Below, piece after piece: positions 13,459 through 26,545 of a stretch of 64,000 nt of DNA. Source of the stretch: Pterois miles (Eukaryota; Chordata; Actinopteri; Perciformes; Scorpaenidae); contig CAMQGK010000334.1 in NCBI GenBank assembly GCA_947000775.1, forward strand, positions 1,738,001 to 1,802,000, read 5' to 3'. The notes under the pieces were generated by a model. That model searched no databases, had not been told where the DNA came from, and worked only from the letters and a program-made list of their open reading frames with translations. Both the position numbers and the translations under genes were made by a program. Positions within the stretch are counted from its first letter, which is position 1. Each line of letters opens with the position of its first letter.

Positions 13459-14866
13459 CTGCCGGAATAAACATTAGACACCAAACTAATATCAATAGAG
13501 AGGGAGGAAAAAAGACAAAAATGGTGACAATGCAAACCCGGACATTGATATTAGCGATAAGCTGTTAGCTTAAAGCTAACTAGCTAGCTGGCTGGCCTTT
13601 ATATTTCAGAGACAGAAAGCCATGAGGGATTTGTAACATTTTCTTATGGCTAGTGTATTTACTGTTTATGGACGCATTCGTGGTCATTGAAGTTAAAGTA
13701 AATTAAAACATTAACATTTCTTAAAACATTATTTTGTCTGGGTCAGCATTAGCTACTCACCTCAAAGTGCTCACCCGGATGCGACTACTGCTAAATTACG
13801 TATTACAAACGCGTCACGGCATTGGCTGTCATCTGTATAAGCCCGCCTCTTGCTCTCTCTCATTGGTCAATAATGAAGAATGAGCTCACGTGGCCACGTC
13901 TTCATTAGAGAAGCGTATCTTCCCTTTTCATTTTACTCCAACGTGGCTGATATGACACAGACTGTGGTTAGATAAAATACTGCATCTGAAAATATTGTTG
14001 TGTTAGGCAGTTTACACCATACTGCACATTTACTTTAAAAGCTGATATGTTGAAAACGTATTTGAATCAACACAAGTCCACAAATCCAGAAGTACCATAA
14101 TAATAATAATAATAGTAATAATAACAATAATTATAATAATACTTATCTGATATAGCCTCCATTTATGACACAATTTCTTGCTAAAGGCATGTACACATAA
14201 GAATGATGGGATAGGATTTTTTTAAGTTATGAGATCTATGAGATGTTTGTGGCTATGAGACAAAGGGTTGTGCCTTGATGTGTTTTCTATACTCTAATGA
14301 AATGGGGTTATTGTGGGACAACTGAGAATAGGGTTCAGGGGTCAGACATACTGGTCTTTTGGTTCCCTCTGCATTTTCTGCAATAAGTTCAATACAACTT
14401 TGAAGATACTGCATACATTCATAGTTTTTCATAGCTTTTTTGTTTTGTCGACGTGTTGTTCCATTTCCTTCAAAAATACAAAAAAATCTATATTATTTCT
14501 AATATTTCTTTCTTTCAAAATATAATAATAATAAATAATAATTAAAATTAGATTAATAAGGGCAAATGACAAAAACTGTCTTTGTCACAGTAATCATAGC
14601 AATCAAAAACAAAGATGCGCGCTGAGTGCGTCTCCCTGACTGTTGTGAATACATGTCTGACCCCAAAACAAAGTCTCGCGTGAACCAGCAATACGAGATT
14701 ACAGTGGGGAGGGCTGCATGGAGAGCTGGAAAGACAAAACAAAAGCCACACATTTCAACCTACGGGCGCTGGTCGCTTTTTATTTTTTTTTTGTAAAGCA
14801 AAACAAATCAGATTTATTATTCATATCGATTTACGTTTAACGACATTATTGTAAAAGTTTTGCATC
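13459..14866. promoter_or_regulatory. head-to-head tmed7 / mex3c promoter region
   Basis: Only ~1.45 kb separates the tmed7 start (minus) from the mex3c start (plus), so both promoters must lie here. A likely tmed7 non-coding first exon ends at 13761 in a GTGAGT donor on the minus strand, with its acceptor at 13459-13460. CpGs cluster near 13760-13910 and 14610-14700. An AAT-type microsatellite sits at ~14097-14146. No TATA box is obvious. Confidence 0.5.
14097..14146. repeat. imperfect (AAT)n microsatellite
   Basis: TAA/AAT units with a few substitutions, in the tmed7-mex3c intergenic region. Confidence 0.8.
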
Positions 14867-17800
14867 ATGCCGAGTAGCACGTCTTTGCTGGAGGCTGACG
14901 AGGGAGAGTCCGAGGTCCCACCGCCGCTAGTGCACGCTTTCGCCGGTATGGGCCTTGAGGAGCACCATAGCACCCAGAGCCAGAACCCCGAACAAGTAGA
15001 TGAGAGCCTCCCGTATCATCACCACCTCCACCAGCTCCCCCCGGTTTCTCATTTCAACCTCCTCGGTACGGTCCTTGACTTGAAGCCCCTGCCTCTGCAT
15101 CGGCCGCCCTCGGGAGATGAAGTGAACATAACGGCTGCGCCCGAGGACGAAGAGCCAGAAGCTGCAGCCGCCGACGACTCTTCATTGCTAGTGCAGGCCC
15201 ACCGCCACCAACACCTCCCATCGGGGCCGGGTGCCGCAGTGATGCCGTCCGGGATGGAGCCGCCGCACGTCGAGACGGTTTTGTTGTACAACGGAGACGA
15301 GCGGGATGATACGGGGCTCAGCGGCAGCGCCCTTCCACCGACTGGCAGCATGGCGATGCTACCGCCCGGCGTGTACGGGGAGTCGGGCTACGAGGCCGAG
15401 TCTTCGCTGTTGGCTCGGCGAAAGAGCGTCAACACAACCGAGTGTGTGGCGGTGCCCAGCTCCGAGCACGTCGCAGAAATTGTGGGCAGGCAGGGTGAGT
15501 CTTTGTCTGTTAGATGATTTTGCTGGACCCATAGCTAGCTAACGTTAAGTTGCTAATGTGAGTTTGGGCGAAACTTGGTGGGCAGCAGTAAAGAAAGCTA
15601 AATAAGATATACACAAGAATAAAATCAGGGTTGTAAATATAATTAATTAATTAAATGATTACATCTGAATGTAAAGAAAACGCAGCATGACGATTAAATA
15701 TGTGGTTAAATTATAGTTTATTTTGTCGCAAGTGGGAACTAACGCCAGTTAACGTAGCTAACTGTTAGCAAAGTTAGTAGCTAACTTATTGTTGTCACCA
15801 GCGTTTGACGAATACGCGCTATTTTTCTATAATCACCTCACATTTTTTTATTTTTCTAAATTACATTTTTTTGTGTGGCAATTTGACAATTTGTGTATAG
15901 TTTAAACGTTAAAGCACGACTTGCAATTGACAAGTACAGTTAAAGCAAATTGTCATTTAGCCTCTTCAGCAACAACAGTTAGCTTGAAACCAGCTAGCTT
16001 AGCATTCCTAACTGGGTCAACACCACTCTCGCCCCCCAGCACCCTCAACAAAAGTTTGCATTACACGTTTTATGAACCAGCAGACACCTCAGTCTTCTAG
16101 CCCTGATAGTCCGGCTGTGTTGTGGGTGTTCTGTCTGTGCTTGGCGGACAGCGAGCCAGTCTCCAGCCGTGCCTCGCCGTGCTAAACCAGGCTTGGCTTT
16201 GTCTCGGAGGAGAACATGAACAGCAGTGTGTTGGTCACCATTGCTTTGCCACATCAGCTGTAGGTTATAGTTAGCTCCGTGACATAACCCAAGACTTCTC
16301 AGTTCAACTAAACACGAGCGGCTTTTCTTACATATCCAAGACATCTATATGGTCTTTTACATAAACTTTACATCCTCAATGGTAGGGCTGGGAGAGTGTT
16401 ATTATGTCGTCTTTGAGACCAGTTGGGGGAGGGTGCAGTCTGCAGTGTTGACAACAACAGGAAATGGCTCTGGTAATGATGCTGGACTCTCAACCACAGC
16501 TGAAAGGAATATTTAATGTATAAGCTATGCAACTTTTAAATGGCATTAGTGACTGGAAACTGAACTTGCTCATGCCATAATATTTTATTAGTTTGACATC
16601 AAAGTTTAATATTATGTGTATGTAATATAATGTGGTACATTTTTAAAATTGAATCGGAAATGATCCAACATTCCTGTCTTTCCTTGACTCACTTTCTCTT
16701 GCCATTGACAGGCTGTAAGATCAAGGCGCTTCGAGCCAAGACCAACACCTACATTAAGACACCAGTGAGGGGAGAGCAGCCTGTCTTTGTTGTGACAGGA
16801 CGCAAAGAAGATGTGGCCATGGCTAAGAGGGAGATCCTGTCTGCGGCCGAGCACTTCTCCCTCATCAGAGCCTCTCGAAACAAGACAGGTCCTCTGTCTG
16901 CTGCAACCGGTCCAGGGACCCCCTCTCTACCTGGGCAGACAACCATTCAGGTCAGCAAGCATGTGATTATGAATTCAGTGTTAAATGAGACATTCTTGTG
17001 CAGTGAATCACATAAAACTGACTGCTTACCTTTTGGACAGCTCAGGTTCTGGAAGGGAAATTAGAAAGTCATTTATTCCCGATTTAATCCTGAATTTCCC
17101 TCTGGGGATTAATAAAGGTTCATCTTATCTTATTTTATCTTATCTTATCTTATTCAACAAGTTTTAAGCATGGATCCAAGCCAACCAACTTGAAGAAGAA
17201 TCATTTAATTCAGAAAAAAATCAGGAAACTGGAACAAGACTGTGTACGGAATTATGAGAGACGGAGCTACTCATCCCATAAACCATTGCGAATGGTGACT
17301 CAGTGCCTCTGGAAACTCCAAAAAAAAAAAAACTTAAAACTATCCTAGTCTGTCTAAAAATGATGACAGATTTTGCAACTGCTTGTTTTCAGAAATACAC
17401 TTTGGTGAACTACTTTTGTAATTTAAGGGTAAGTTTCTAGATGAGCCACCGTGTTGGTCCATTTTGAAATAGGGGAGCAGCACATTGGAGCACGTACCCT
17501 CAGTAGCCGTTCACAGGTGCCGTAAAACATTTCAATGGTAACAGCAGGCTCCACCAATAGAAATGCCTTTACACTTAAGATGGTGGGTAGTGTAGTACTC
17601 CATGACATCGTGCATAATACATGTTTTAAAACCAAGTTGATGTCACACAGACTTGTGGCTTCTCTGGGGGCATATACTATTGTTACAATCTTATAGCTCG
17701 TGGTAAGTCTACTTTGGATGCTTACGACATTATGACTAATAATTTAAATACTTGATTCATAATATTAATGGGATTTTTTTCACTTCTGGAACCTCACTGT

Positions 17801-20800
17801 TGAGCTGAATTGTGTTATGTATGTTAACATCCAAGTACATTTGTTTTATGAAGGAGGCTCTTCTGTGTTTCATGTTTTTGGTTGTGTCTGTCATTTAAAG
17901 TGTGTGTAGTTACCCTGTATCATTTCAACCCTACAGGTGCGGGTACCATACCGTGTTGTAGGGCTGGTCGTGGGTCCCAAAGGTTGGTCTTTTTAACCTT
18001 TATCATGTATTCAGGTGAACATTGTTTGCTCCAGTTGCTGGAATTCATGTTTTAAAGAGAGAAAGCACATAAGATTTCAGCTTTGCCATTTGTTTTGATA
18101 GTGATTTTTAGTGTGAATGGAAAAAAAAACAACAAGCATAAACAACTGAGTTTATGATTTTCATACTAAGAAATTAAGGATTGGGGTGATAGCTAAGGTA
18201 ATAGGTAATTTTGTTCATATTCAGTTTTTTTTACTATAAAAATAAAGCTCTGCTTGTGTTTGACTAATAAATGAGCCACATTGTTGTAGTAGCCTGTACA
18301 TAACAGCATTTTTTTCTGAGCATTTTAAGGAAATAGTCTAATGTTGTGTGTTAAGTTGCTTATAGTTTTAATATGCTCAGCTTTACTCCAGAAGTTGTAT
18401 TTCGTCTTTAACCCCTTTCCCTGTTGACTTTACCACCTCAGTGTCAGAAAGTCCTGGGGTTGATTTGCAAATTGAAGTGCAGCGGTTTGCAACCATGTGC
18501 TATTAGGCTAGAGAGGTTGAGGTAACAAGTCAAAATGACTTGCAGTAAATTTGGAAATGTTGGGAAAACGCCGTGCCACACACGCAAATGCAAGAGGCGG
18601 TGTGGAATTTTAATATTTGCCCATTCAGTGTGGCACATTATTTTTGTTAATGGACTCTGGTTATCCAGTCTTTTTCAAATATATAGTATTGACATTTGAA
18701 AAGGTTCCTACTCGACGCAGAAACTCATGGTGTTGTGGTTACAGTAGGTGGTATGCGCTTTAGCCAGCTGAGTCACCAAGACCGCCTGCAGTTCAGAGCT
18801 ATAATTATTGCACAGCTGTGTTTCTTCCAATTTCAATGTTGGATATTGTCAAAAAAAAAAAAGGAAATATATAATGCTGCAAATGTGACTGTGCAGTCTT
18901 TAGTATTGCTCTGCTTGGGCTAATTTGTCAATTTTACACACTCAGGGCAAGCTTTAGTTAAGAAAGGGTAGTATACAGAGATCTGTTTTCCAGCAAATTT
19001 ATTCAGCGCTATTAATACTTAACTATAATGTTCATCTCGACTCTTAACTATTCTTTTCCCCGCTTCAGTGTGCCATTTCTTTTATGCTCAGATGTATATT
19101 TCTCTGGATTGGTCACACATATCTTGTGTCAAACTAAATTTAATGGTCTTGACATTCATGAGGCCATGTGACCAGAGCAGTTATTTGAACTTGGTGTTCA
19201 ACTGACAAGTGTTGGTCTTGGTCTGGTCATATCTTTCAGGGGCAACCATCAAACGTATTCAGCAACAGACCCACACCTACATTGTAACGCCGAGTCGTGA
19301 CAAAGAGCCAGTGTTCGAGGTCACCGGGATGCCGGAGAATGTGGACCGGGCAAGGGATGAGATAGAGGCGCACATTGCCCTCCGCACAGGAACCTGTGGA
19401 GGCATTGAGGCTCCTGGTGTAGACAACAATGATTTTCAATTCAACGGGACAGACGTCAGCTTTGAGAATTCTGCAACACCAGTTGGGTTGGGGGAAGCCG
19501 GGTGGCTTCATGCCGGTGCATCATCACCGAGTGGCGGTTTGCTGCCAATGAGCATCAACAGTACTCAGCGAATCAATAGCAATATTAACAGTGGTGTCAG
19601 GATGTCTTCCACCTACCGCAACGACAGCTCCAGTTCCCTAGGCAGTGGCTCCAGCTCAGCTGATTCTGTGTACGGCGGCGGTAATGGTAACCGGGTGGCA
19701 GATTTAAGCCCAACCTGTCAGTTTAATGCCAACACTAACAACAACAACAGTAATGGCGGCAGTACAAATTTTTGGTTTGGCGAGAGCCTTCTTCCTATGG
19801 GGTCTGAGGAGCTGGTCAGCCTGGGGGGTGGAGGCTCTTCCTCAGGATTTGACCCGTTAACCATCTCCACTGCCCAAGCCTCGCACCCTCCTGCACAGCC
19901 ACAAATCTGGAGCCCCTTTGTGGACCACCAACCCCCCCAAGCCTTCGATGCACGTCAGTCTCAGGTGGGTTAAATTCAACAGGTGTCTACAGTTTTTTTG
20001 CCTTCTGTTAGGACCATCCCACTGTTTAATACAGTTTAAGTTTCATCTTTTGCTTTTTTATCCTTTATTGTTAACAATGTGCATGAAGTGTTAAGTATGA
20101 AATGATCAAAACCAATTCCTAATACAGCTATGGACATACTAATTGCCTTTCTTATGTTTAAGCAATGTGTTATTTATTTGAAATGTGTAATCTGAGAATC
20201 AGCCAACCATTAAACCCTGGTCTACCAGATTGGTGTGAGATCATTGATGCAAAGACAACAATGAAGGCCATTTTTAATATTGATGGTGACATGCCCGTCT
20301 AAATCCTGTGGGCCAGCTTATTTCATTGAGTAACAGTAATGTAAACTCCAACCTTGATGCCTGCACAGAATGGGCAGCTGGTAGTTTGTGCAGTGACAGA
20401 ATATACATCAATGATCCATTACGTTGATTATGAAATTCAAGAACCATTTTTTTCATCCGAAACAGGAATTTTTAAGATGAGATTATGCTGTATGTTCATG
20501 TCATCTAATGGCTGCTGTCTTTGATGTCTCCAGACCAGCCAGCCTGGGACGCCCCGGCTCTCTCCAACCTTCTCTGGGACAGAAGCCTTGGAGCACCCTC
20601 TGGCCCAGCGAGTTCACCGAGGGCCCTTTGGCTCGACCGGGGCCCTCGACGTCCACCGGTTCCCCTCTTACAGCTCGGCCTTCTCCTCTTCCAGTGAAAG
20701 CACCGCCTCCTCTTCCTCCCCTCCTGAATCGTCCCTGTCCTATCGCGCGGGGCTCGGCTCAGCAGGGAGAGGACAGGAGATATGCATCCACTGTATGGAT

Positions 20801-20944
20801 AACCAGGTAATCGCTGCCCTGGTTCCCTGCGGCCATAACCTCTTCTGTCTCGATTGTGCCACCCATATATGCCAGGGTCCAGAGGCTGTTTGCCCTGTGT
20901 GCCTGTCCCCGGTCACACAGGCCATTCAGCTCCGCAACATGTGA
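14867..20944 (+). CDS. mex3c: MEX3 family RNA-binding RING E3 ligase, mex3c-type
   Basis: Post-transcriptional regulator: two KH domains bind RNA and a C-terminal RING domain gives ubiquitin-ligase activity. Coding exons: 14867-15494, 16712-16950, 17937-17982, 19240-19964, 20534-20944; 682 aa. The start MPSSTSLLEADE resembles other MEX3 starts. The first ~185 residues are disordered and His/Pro/Ala-rich. KH1 (~190-260) has GxxG = GRQG; KH2 (~290-355) begins VRVPYRVVGLVVGPKG. A Ser/Gly/Asn-rich linker follows with MEX3C-like blocks (RNDSSSSLGSGS, NFWFGESL, TPRLSPTF). The RING (~630-676) keeps all eight ligands: CIHC, CGH, FCLDC, CPVC. MEX3C fits better than A, B or D through the linker and the smad4 neighbourhood. 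Oddities: a 46-nt exon, introns absent from the two-exon human gene as I recall it, and a divergent RING start and tail (QLRNM). Confidence 0.9.
17090..17155 (+). mobile_element. LINE-type 3' tail with (TTATC)n, mex3c intron 2
   Basis: AATTTCCCTCTGGGGATTAA followed by TAAAGG and repeated TTATC/TTATT units is the typical truncated 3' end of a fish non-LTR retrotransposon, probably L2-like. It is only a short fragment with no coding sequence. Confidence 0.55.
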
Positions 20945-21682
20945 TTTTAATCCATTTACGTTGGTGGCTGATGAGGGATCAGCCTCCCTAACACTTCCAG
21001 TTTATAATGTGTGGGGAAATTACAAAACTGACCCCTCAGTGTCTAGGTGTGTCCTCACCTCTGTTTTGTCCAAGCTGGTGTTTGGTTGACATAGGTGAGG
21101 AAGAATAGGCGAATTAGGAATGATCTGTATTTAGGGCATGGGTTAGGGTGTTCAGCCCGTTCATGTGCCTGCTATTGTGAAGTCTTCTTCCATGATTGAT
21201 TGATTGATCAATGGGAGGGTCGGAAACCCTCTGTGTAGCATTGGGTGGGGAGGGATATATATTTTTTTTGCTCATCATAATTTTTGATTTACATTTTCTT
21301 TTCCCTGAAGCATCTAGTTATCAGTTTCTGCCTACCTATATTTTATCACAAATTTAAATGTGCTTTGAATTCTTTTAGATTCATTATGTTGACTTTTGGT
21401 TCAAAGTTATTTTTTGTCTACATCTCAAAAGTTTTTTGTCCTTTTAAAAAAAAAAAAATGCTGCTACATTTGTTTTTATGTGCTGAAATATAGCCCAGTC
21501 CCCAGTGCTCACAGCAAACAAAAAGAGGTGAGCATGTTTACATATAGTGAGTCCCACATATTAACATGTATAAACTAATAGTATTCTCCTGGTTACAACT
21601 CAGAATTTTAATGCTTACCACAGTAAACTGGATATAATGTACACATTTCTCTGGTAAATGGCACTCTATCCCAGATAATTTG

Positions 21683-21690
21683 TGTAAATA
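21683..21690 (+). promoter_or_regulatory. candidate Pumilio response element
   Basis: TGTAAATA matches the PUF-protein consensus UGUANAUA exactly, inside the mex3c 3' UTR. An 8-mer will also occur by chance in a UTR this long. Confidence 0.3.
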
Positions 21691-24310
21691 TGGTCAGGCT
21701 AGCAAATTGTATCTGTGCTACTTTAAACAGGATATGATGTTTACATTCTCCAGATCATAAATCTGAATTTTTGAGTATTGCCGATATTAACAGCATATTG
21801 ATACGCATGCAAACAGAGGGGTTTAAACCAAGTGGGTCAAACCCGCGACTGCAAAGATGCCACACTCCAATGGCAACCTCGTTGCCACAGGCTTCTTTCT
21901 TTCCCCGACTAGAACCAACGAGTGGGTAACTCCTTTTTGAGTACCAGGATGTTACACCACGTCAGTATTGCCACGTTGCTTTCGAGTTCTACCTTTTTTA
22001 AAAAAAAGTTGTTTACCGTAAACTTGTGCCTAATTCCATTCTGAGTAAACAAAAAGAAACACCCAGTCCAGCACAGTGTTGCTCTGTCTTAAAACAAACT
22101 TGTGGCCTTTTTCAAAATCCTGTAATTAACTGACAACACTATCTACAAACCCAGATCTTGGCTCGAAAGAACACAAGCTGACAGAACGAGGTCTTAATGT
22201 ATTCGTCGAGGTTCAATCTCTTAAACGCATCTTGGTGGAACAAAGGTTATACCACAGAGATGTTTTCTTTTTCTTCCTATTTTTGTTGAGCCTTTCTAAA
22301 TTGTTTACCACCTATTGCTTTATCTTTTTAGCGCCAAACACTCCCATTTAGTTGATTCCTGTTTCCAGATTTTTCCCTGCCATTGTTTTATTTATTTATT
22401 TTTTTTGCCTTTTTGTTTATTTCTCGATTTCATCTTTGTTTGGGGAAACCATGTGCTGGTTTTCAGCCAGAAAGATATGCACAGCTCGTCCCTTTGGAAA
22501 CATTCCTCCCACCCGTATTACAGTCACTTTTGTAGATTGTATAAATATAACTAGTTAGTAAACATCACCCAAAGGTGGCTGATATTCTCTGAAAAACTAC
22601 TATAATAGCTGAAATCTGGAACAAATCCATGACGGACTTTTCAGCCATCTCAGTAGTATCCTTTCACTTGAACTGCTCCACACTGTGGCCGTCTCGTCAC
22701 AGCCATTTTATGTCCTTGTTGGTAAGCAGTCAGCAAAAATAATTCCATTGGGATGCCAAATTGAGACAGCGGCCACCCACGTCTTGTCTACCAGGCCTAT
22801 GCAAAAATTATCTCAGTATGTTAAGTACTCGAGGAAGCACTAGATAAATTAAACTCCTCGGGTTTTAATCACAGAGCTCAAACTATCTTGGGCGTAAACT
22901 TCTAGAAAGACGCATCTTCTGGTTTTTATGTTTCAGTTGGGCTTAACCTTCATTACCCGCTCTAATGCATTGAAGGTTCGCCGGCACACACTTTGCTTTT
23001 CATGCCGCCTCAGTGCATTTGCTCTTGTCCTGTGCCCTACTAAGCACAGCCTTCCCCATATTTTATCACACTGTTGACAAGTTTGGACTCAAAACAGTCC
23101 GACTTTTGCCCCCCCTTCCCTTCCCCTTCAACGTGTGCGTCTGCCCGTTCCTCCGCCTGAAAAGTGAAGAAAAGGTACAAATTGGTGGAAATCATCTCAA
23201 ATCTTAGCTTTAAACACCAGTGTCTCTAGACTTTGTTTTACAGGATTAAATGACGGACATTTGGAAGGGGAAGCAGCTGGAATGATTTCATCTTGGACTG
23301 TGCTGACACTACATGAGGTCAATACTGTTGCTTTACTTTGTGGACATTGGACCGCAGTCCGTCCAGCATTCCAGCTGTAAACAGTATTTGGGAGTTATTC
23401 TATTGCTTAGCTCTGTTTCTTAAATATCATTTTCTTTCGTGGATGATTGAGCTTTCTCGAGGAAATGGAACCAAACCTTAAAGTGCAAAAAACCCATCTG
23501 CTTCTGCCCCCCCCAGGTCTCCTCTCCGTCCTTTTATTTTAATTTCTCAGCTCTACGAAGGGTTGATCTCCCTCTGCTCTCTTTCTCTCTCTGAGGGATT
23601 GCAATACACTGTTGGCCCTCACATTTTTGTGTATGTATTATATGATATTACTGTTAATGACTGATAAATATACAGAACTTATTTTTATTTTGTTACATTT
23701 CATATATATACATAAATATATCTATATTAAAATGTTTACAATAAGATTTTTAATTTTTTTTAAAACCTTTTTTTCTGAGTGATTTAAGTGAATGAAGAGT
23801 TGGAAACGCAGAAATGTTGCAGGAGGAGGGTGTCAATGCTATCTGCTTGTAGTCTAGTTATTAGTTTACAGTATTGATGATAATCGTATTGATAGCTGCC
23901 GTTGTGGAAAATGGAATGTGCATCACGAGCATGTCTTCATAATGTACCGCCAATGTAAAACGTCACACTGCAACTGTAAAAAGGCCAAGGATTCAAGCTG
24001 CCTGTCATGTCTGTACGCCACCAAATTAAGAACGGTATACTGTAAAATGTATCTTAGGTTATCTCTATATAAATACATATATTGTTAAGCTGTACCAACA
24101 GTTCAAAGTATTTGCTAATTTTACTACACTTTTGTTATGTATATGTAGGGGAAGTCTTATGGCATATAAATTCTTCAAATTGAGTCAGGAGTTTAAAAGC
24201 AGACTATATTTTATAACGGCCTTTTAAGTTATTGCGGCCAAAGCACTGATATTATATATTTGCTGTAAAGAGAATTTAAGAGTTTTATTTTTCTGATATT
24301 AAAGTTACTT

Positions 24311-24316
24311 AATAAA
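24311..24316 (+). terminator. mex3c polyadenylation signal
   Basis: AATAAA after a long 3' UTR, followed within ~30 bp by T-rich sequence (GGTTTCATTTTAAGACGTG). It is the last canonical plus-strand signal before repeat DNA starts. Confidence 0.6.
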
Positions 24317-24468
24317 GACGGTTTCATTTTAAGACGTGTCTGACTGCTGTGATTCATTCATCATGTAAAAAAAGGGACTTTACGCTGCTTTTTGAGCAAC
24401 CGTAGGCCCGTTTCAACAAATTTGTAACATGCAAGCCACAAATTGAAACATGTTTTACTAATAAAAAA

Positions 24469-24983
24469 CAGTGGTGGAAAGAAACGAAGTACATTTACTT
24501 TAGTACTGTATTTATGTACAATTTTAAGGTGGAGTATTTCCATTTTTTGCTACTTCAGCCTTCTACTCCACTTCATCTCAAACTGCCAAATACTGTACTT
24601 TTAATCCACTACATGTGGATTGCAGCTGCAGCTGTGGATTAATAATACAAGATGTTATCAACCAATAAATGATGATACATTACATTGGATAAAAAAATAT
24701 GACTTTATTGGTCTCTTGGTGAAATTACCAAACTACCTAGCAGTGTATAAAATAACAAATAAGCTCCACCTTTGTGAGCTTTTAATGCATCAAAAATTAT
24801 AATTCAGTAATGTGTATTACTATGAAATAGGCCAGACTGCATCATGAGCACTTTTGGTACTTTAAGTATATTTTGATGTTAATACAAAAATTAATTAAAA
24901 ATAACCCTTTGAATTCACAACTTTTACTTGCAACAATGGTATTACTACTACTTTTACTTAAGTAGAGTAATTTTCCACCACTG
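24469..24983. mobile_element. non-autonomous DNA transposon with CAGTGGTGGAAAG ends
   Basis: Inverted ends: CAGTGGTGGAAAGAAACGAA on the left, TTTTCCACCACTG on the right, then subterminal ACATTTACTTTAGTACTGTA. This is a common teleost hAT-like MITE. Its flanks share ATAAA. Confidence 0.65.
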
Positions 24984-25999
24984 ATAAAGACCAAGTACTA
25001 CTTACCATTTTGATCAGCTTGCAAGACTTCTGTGAAACAGGCCTCTGGTTCTGGTTCTAGTTCCTTGGTGAAAGAGTCCCTGGTAGCTGAGAAGTACCAT
25101 TTTAAATTGGTTGTGAATTACTGGGTTGAAGTTTGCAGGACAGAACAATGTTGAAAAGAACAATACACAGGGCAGCATTAAGCTAACGCATTCATTGTTA
25201 TATTTAATATGCAGTTTGTAGTTGGGTGACAACATGAGGGTTTGAATTCCTTCAGCTTGACGACAGGAACGCAAGATCTGGCTGTGGGAAGTCATTTAAA
25301 GATTGTATGATGTATGGCAGATCACTGCAGGCACTAAGTACTGTACATAGTACAGCTAACTTGCAGGGTGTGGAGTTTAGAGTAAAAATAATTTCACCTC
25401 CGGATTGAGCCTCTGACCAGGCTGCTGTGGTTCCATCAGACGTGTTTGATATATGCAGCTCTCAGTTGGACAAACTGATTCTGTAGTCGGAGCTGAATGT
25501 TGGAGAGCAGAACACACTGCGTGTCTATTTCTGGAGCTATGCTGGAATTACACAAACTCACAATACTCGTATACTGTATGACCAGAATAGTACATATTTT
25601 TTATCTTTAACAAAGTACTCCAACAAACTGATTTTCAGAATAGTTGGTGATTAATTTAATAGTTAACAGCTAATTGATTAATCCTTTCGGCTCTAACGCA
25701 TGTGGTCAAACGCTAAACACCCATCGGCACAGAGCTGATTTCTGATTAGACCTCTTCTCAGGCCAGTGTGGGTGTGCATGCATTGCATGATTGACACCCC
25801 CAACACACACTCTCCTTTTAGCTTAAAGCCTCTGTTCACCCACATGGGCGTTCTCAGTTATTCTGTCTGATTACACCTCTGCTCAGTTTGATGGGAATCT
25901 ATCAGGTCATAAATCTCCATCTACCAATGATAAAGGTGTAATTTGTCCCGCCCTCAGAAGACATAGGAAATCACTCAATTTGTCTATACACGCTAAATC

Positions 26000-26545
26000 C
26001 CCAAGAAGTGCTCCAGTCGTTGATCCCAACACGGTCCTAGCGGCCAAATGGTGGTACTGCAACTTCGGTGTCCGTCACATGATGCCATAAGGCCCAAAAA
26101 GACTTTTCTCATAGACTTATATTGAGAAAGAGACGTCTGTAACTCAGCAGGTAATTTTAACTTCCCAGTACGAACTCTGTAACAGCCCGTATTTAAATCA
26201 TTAGGTCCAAAAAGCTATAAAACACACTGATGCCAAATCCAGAGTTATTTCCTTCCTCTGTTTATGTCTATGGAGACCCAGACCGTGACGACAGAGCAAG
26301 CCGTGACGTTGGGACCCTGTGACCCAGCGGATGCTACTGCGCATATCGGACATGCGCACTTGGACCCAATAAGACCCGGAAGACCCAGGAGATCCGGGTA
26401 CTTTTCCACACCTGGAAGTCTATCCATCCATGTGCCACTGAGCAACTTTAATGGGAATGAACGGGGCCCTGCCTCCAACGCTGTATCCAGTTCTCTTTAT
26501 ACATCCATGATACACGTCCACACAGTCCTGAGAAGCAGTTCAATC
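26000..26545. repeat. interspersed repeat, class uncertain
   Basis: Contains GGTGTCCGTCACATGATGCC, CTCATAGACTTATATTGAGA and ATGTCTATGGAGACCCAGAC, fragments that recur in teleost genomes. Reading frames through it are not protein-like. Boundaries are approximate. Confidence 0.35.

Larger units (their letters stand above)
20945..24335 (+). other. mex3c: mex3c 3' UTR
   Basis: About 3.4 kb of sequence without protein-like frames runs from the stop codon to AATAAA at 24311-24316. Long 3' UTRs are usual in vertebrate MEX3 genes. AU-rich pentamers occur, e.g. overlapping ATTTA at ~22386-22402, and a perfect Pumilio-type TGTAAATA at 21683-21690. Both suggest regulation of message stability or translation, which is inferred, not shown. 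Confidence 0.65.

Noticed and set aside
15049..15351. 100-residue minus-strand frame inside mex3c exon 1
   Set aside because: Shadow of the G+C-rich coding exon on the plus strand.
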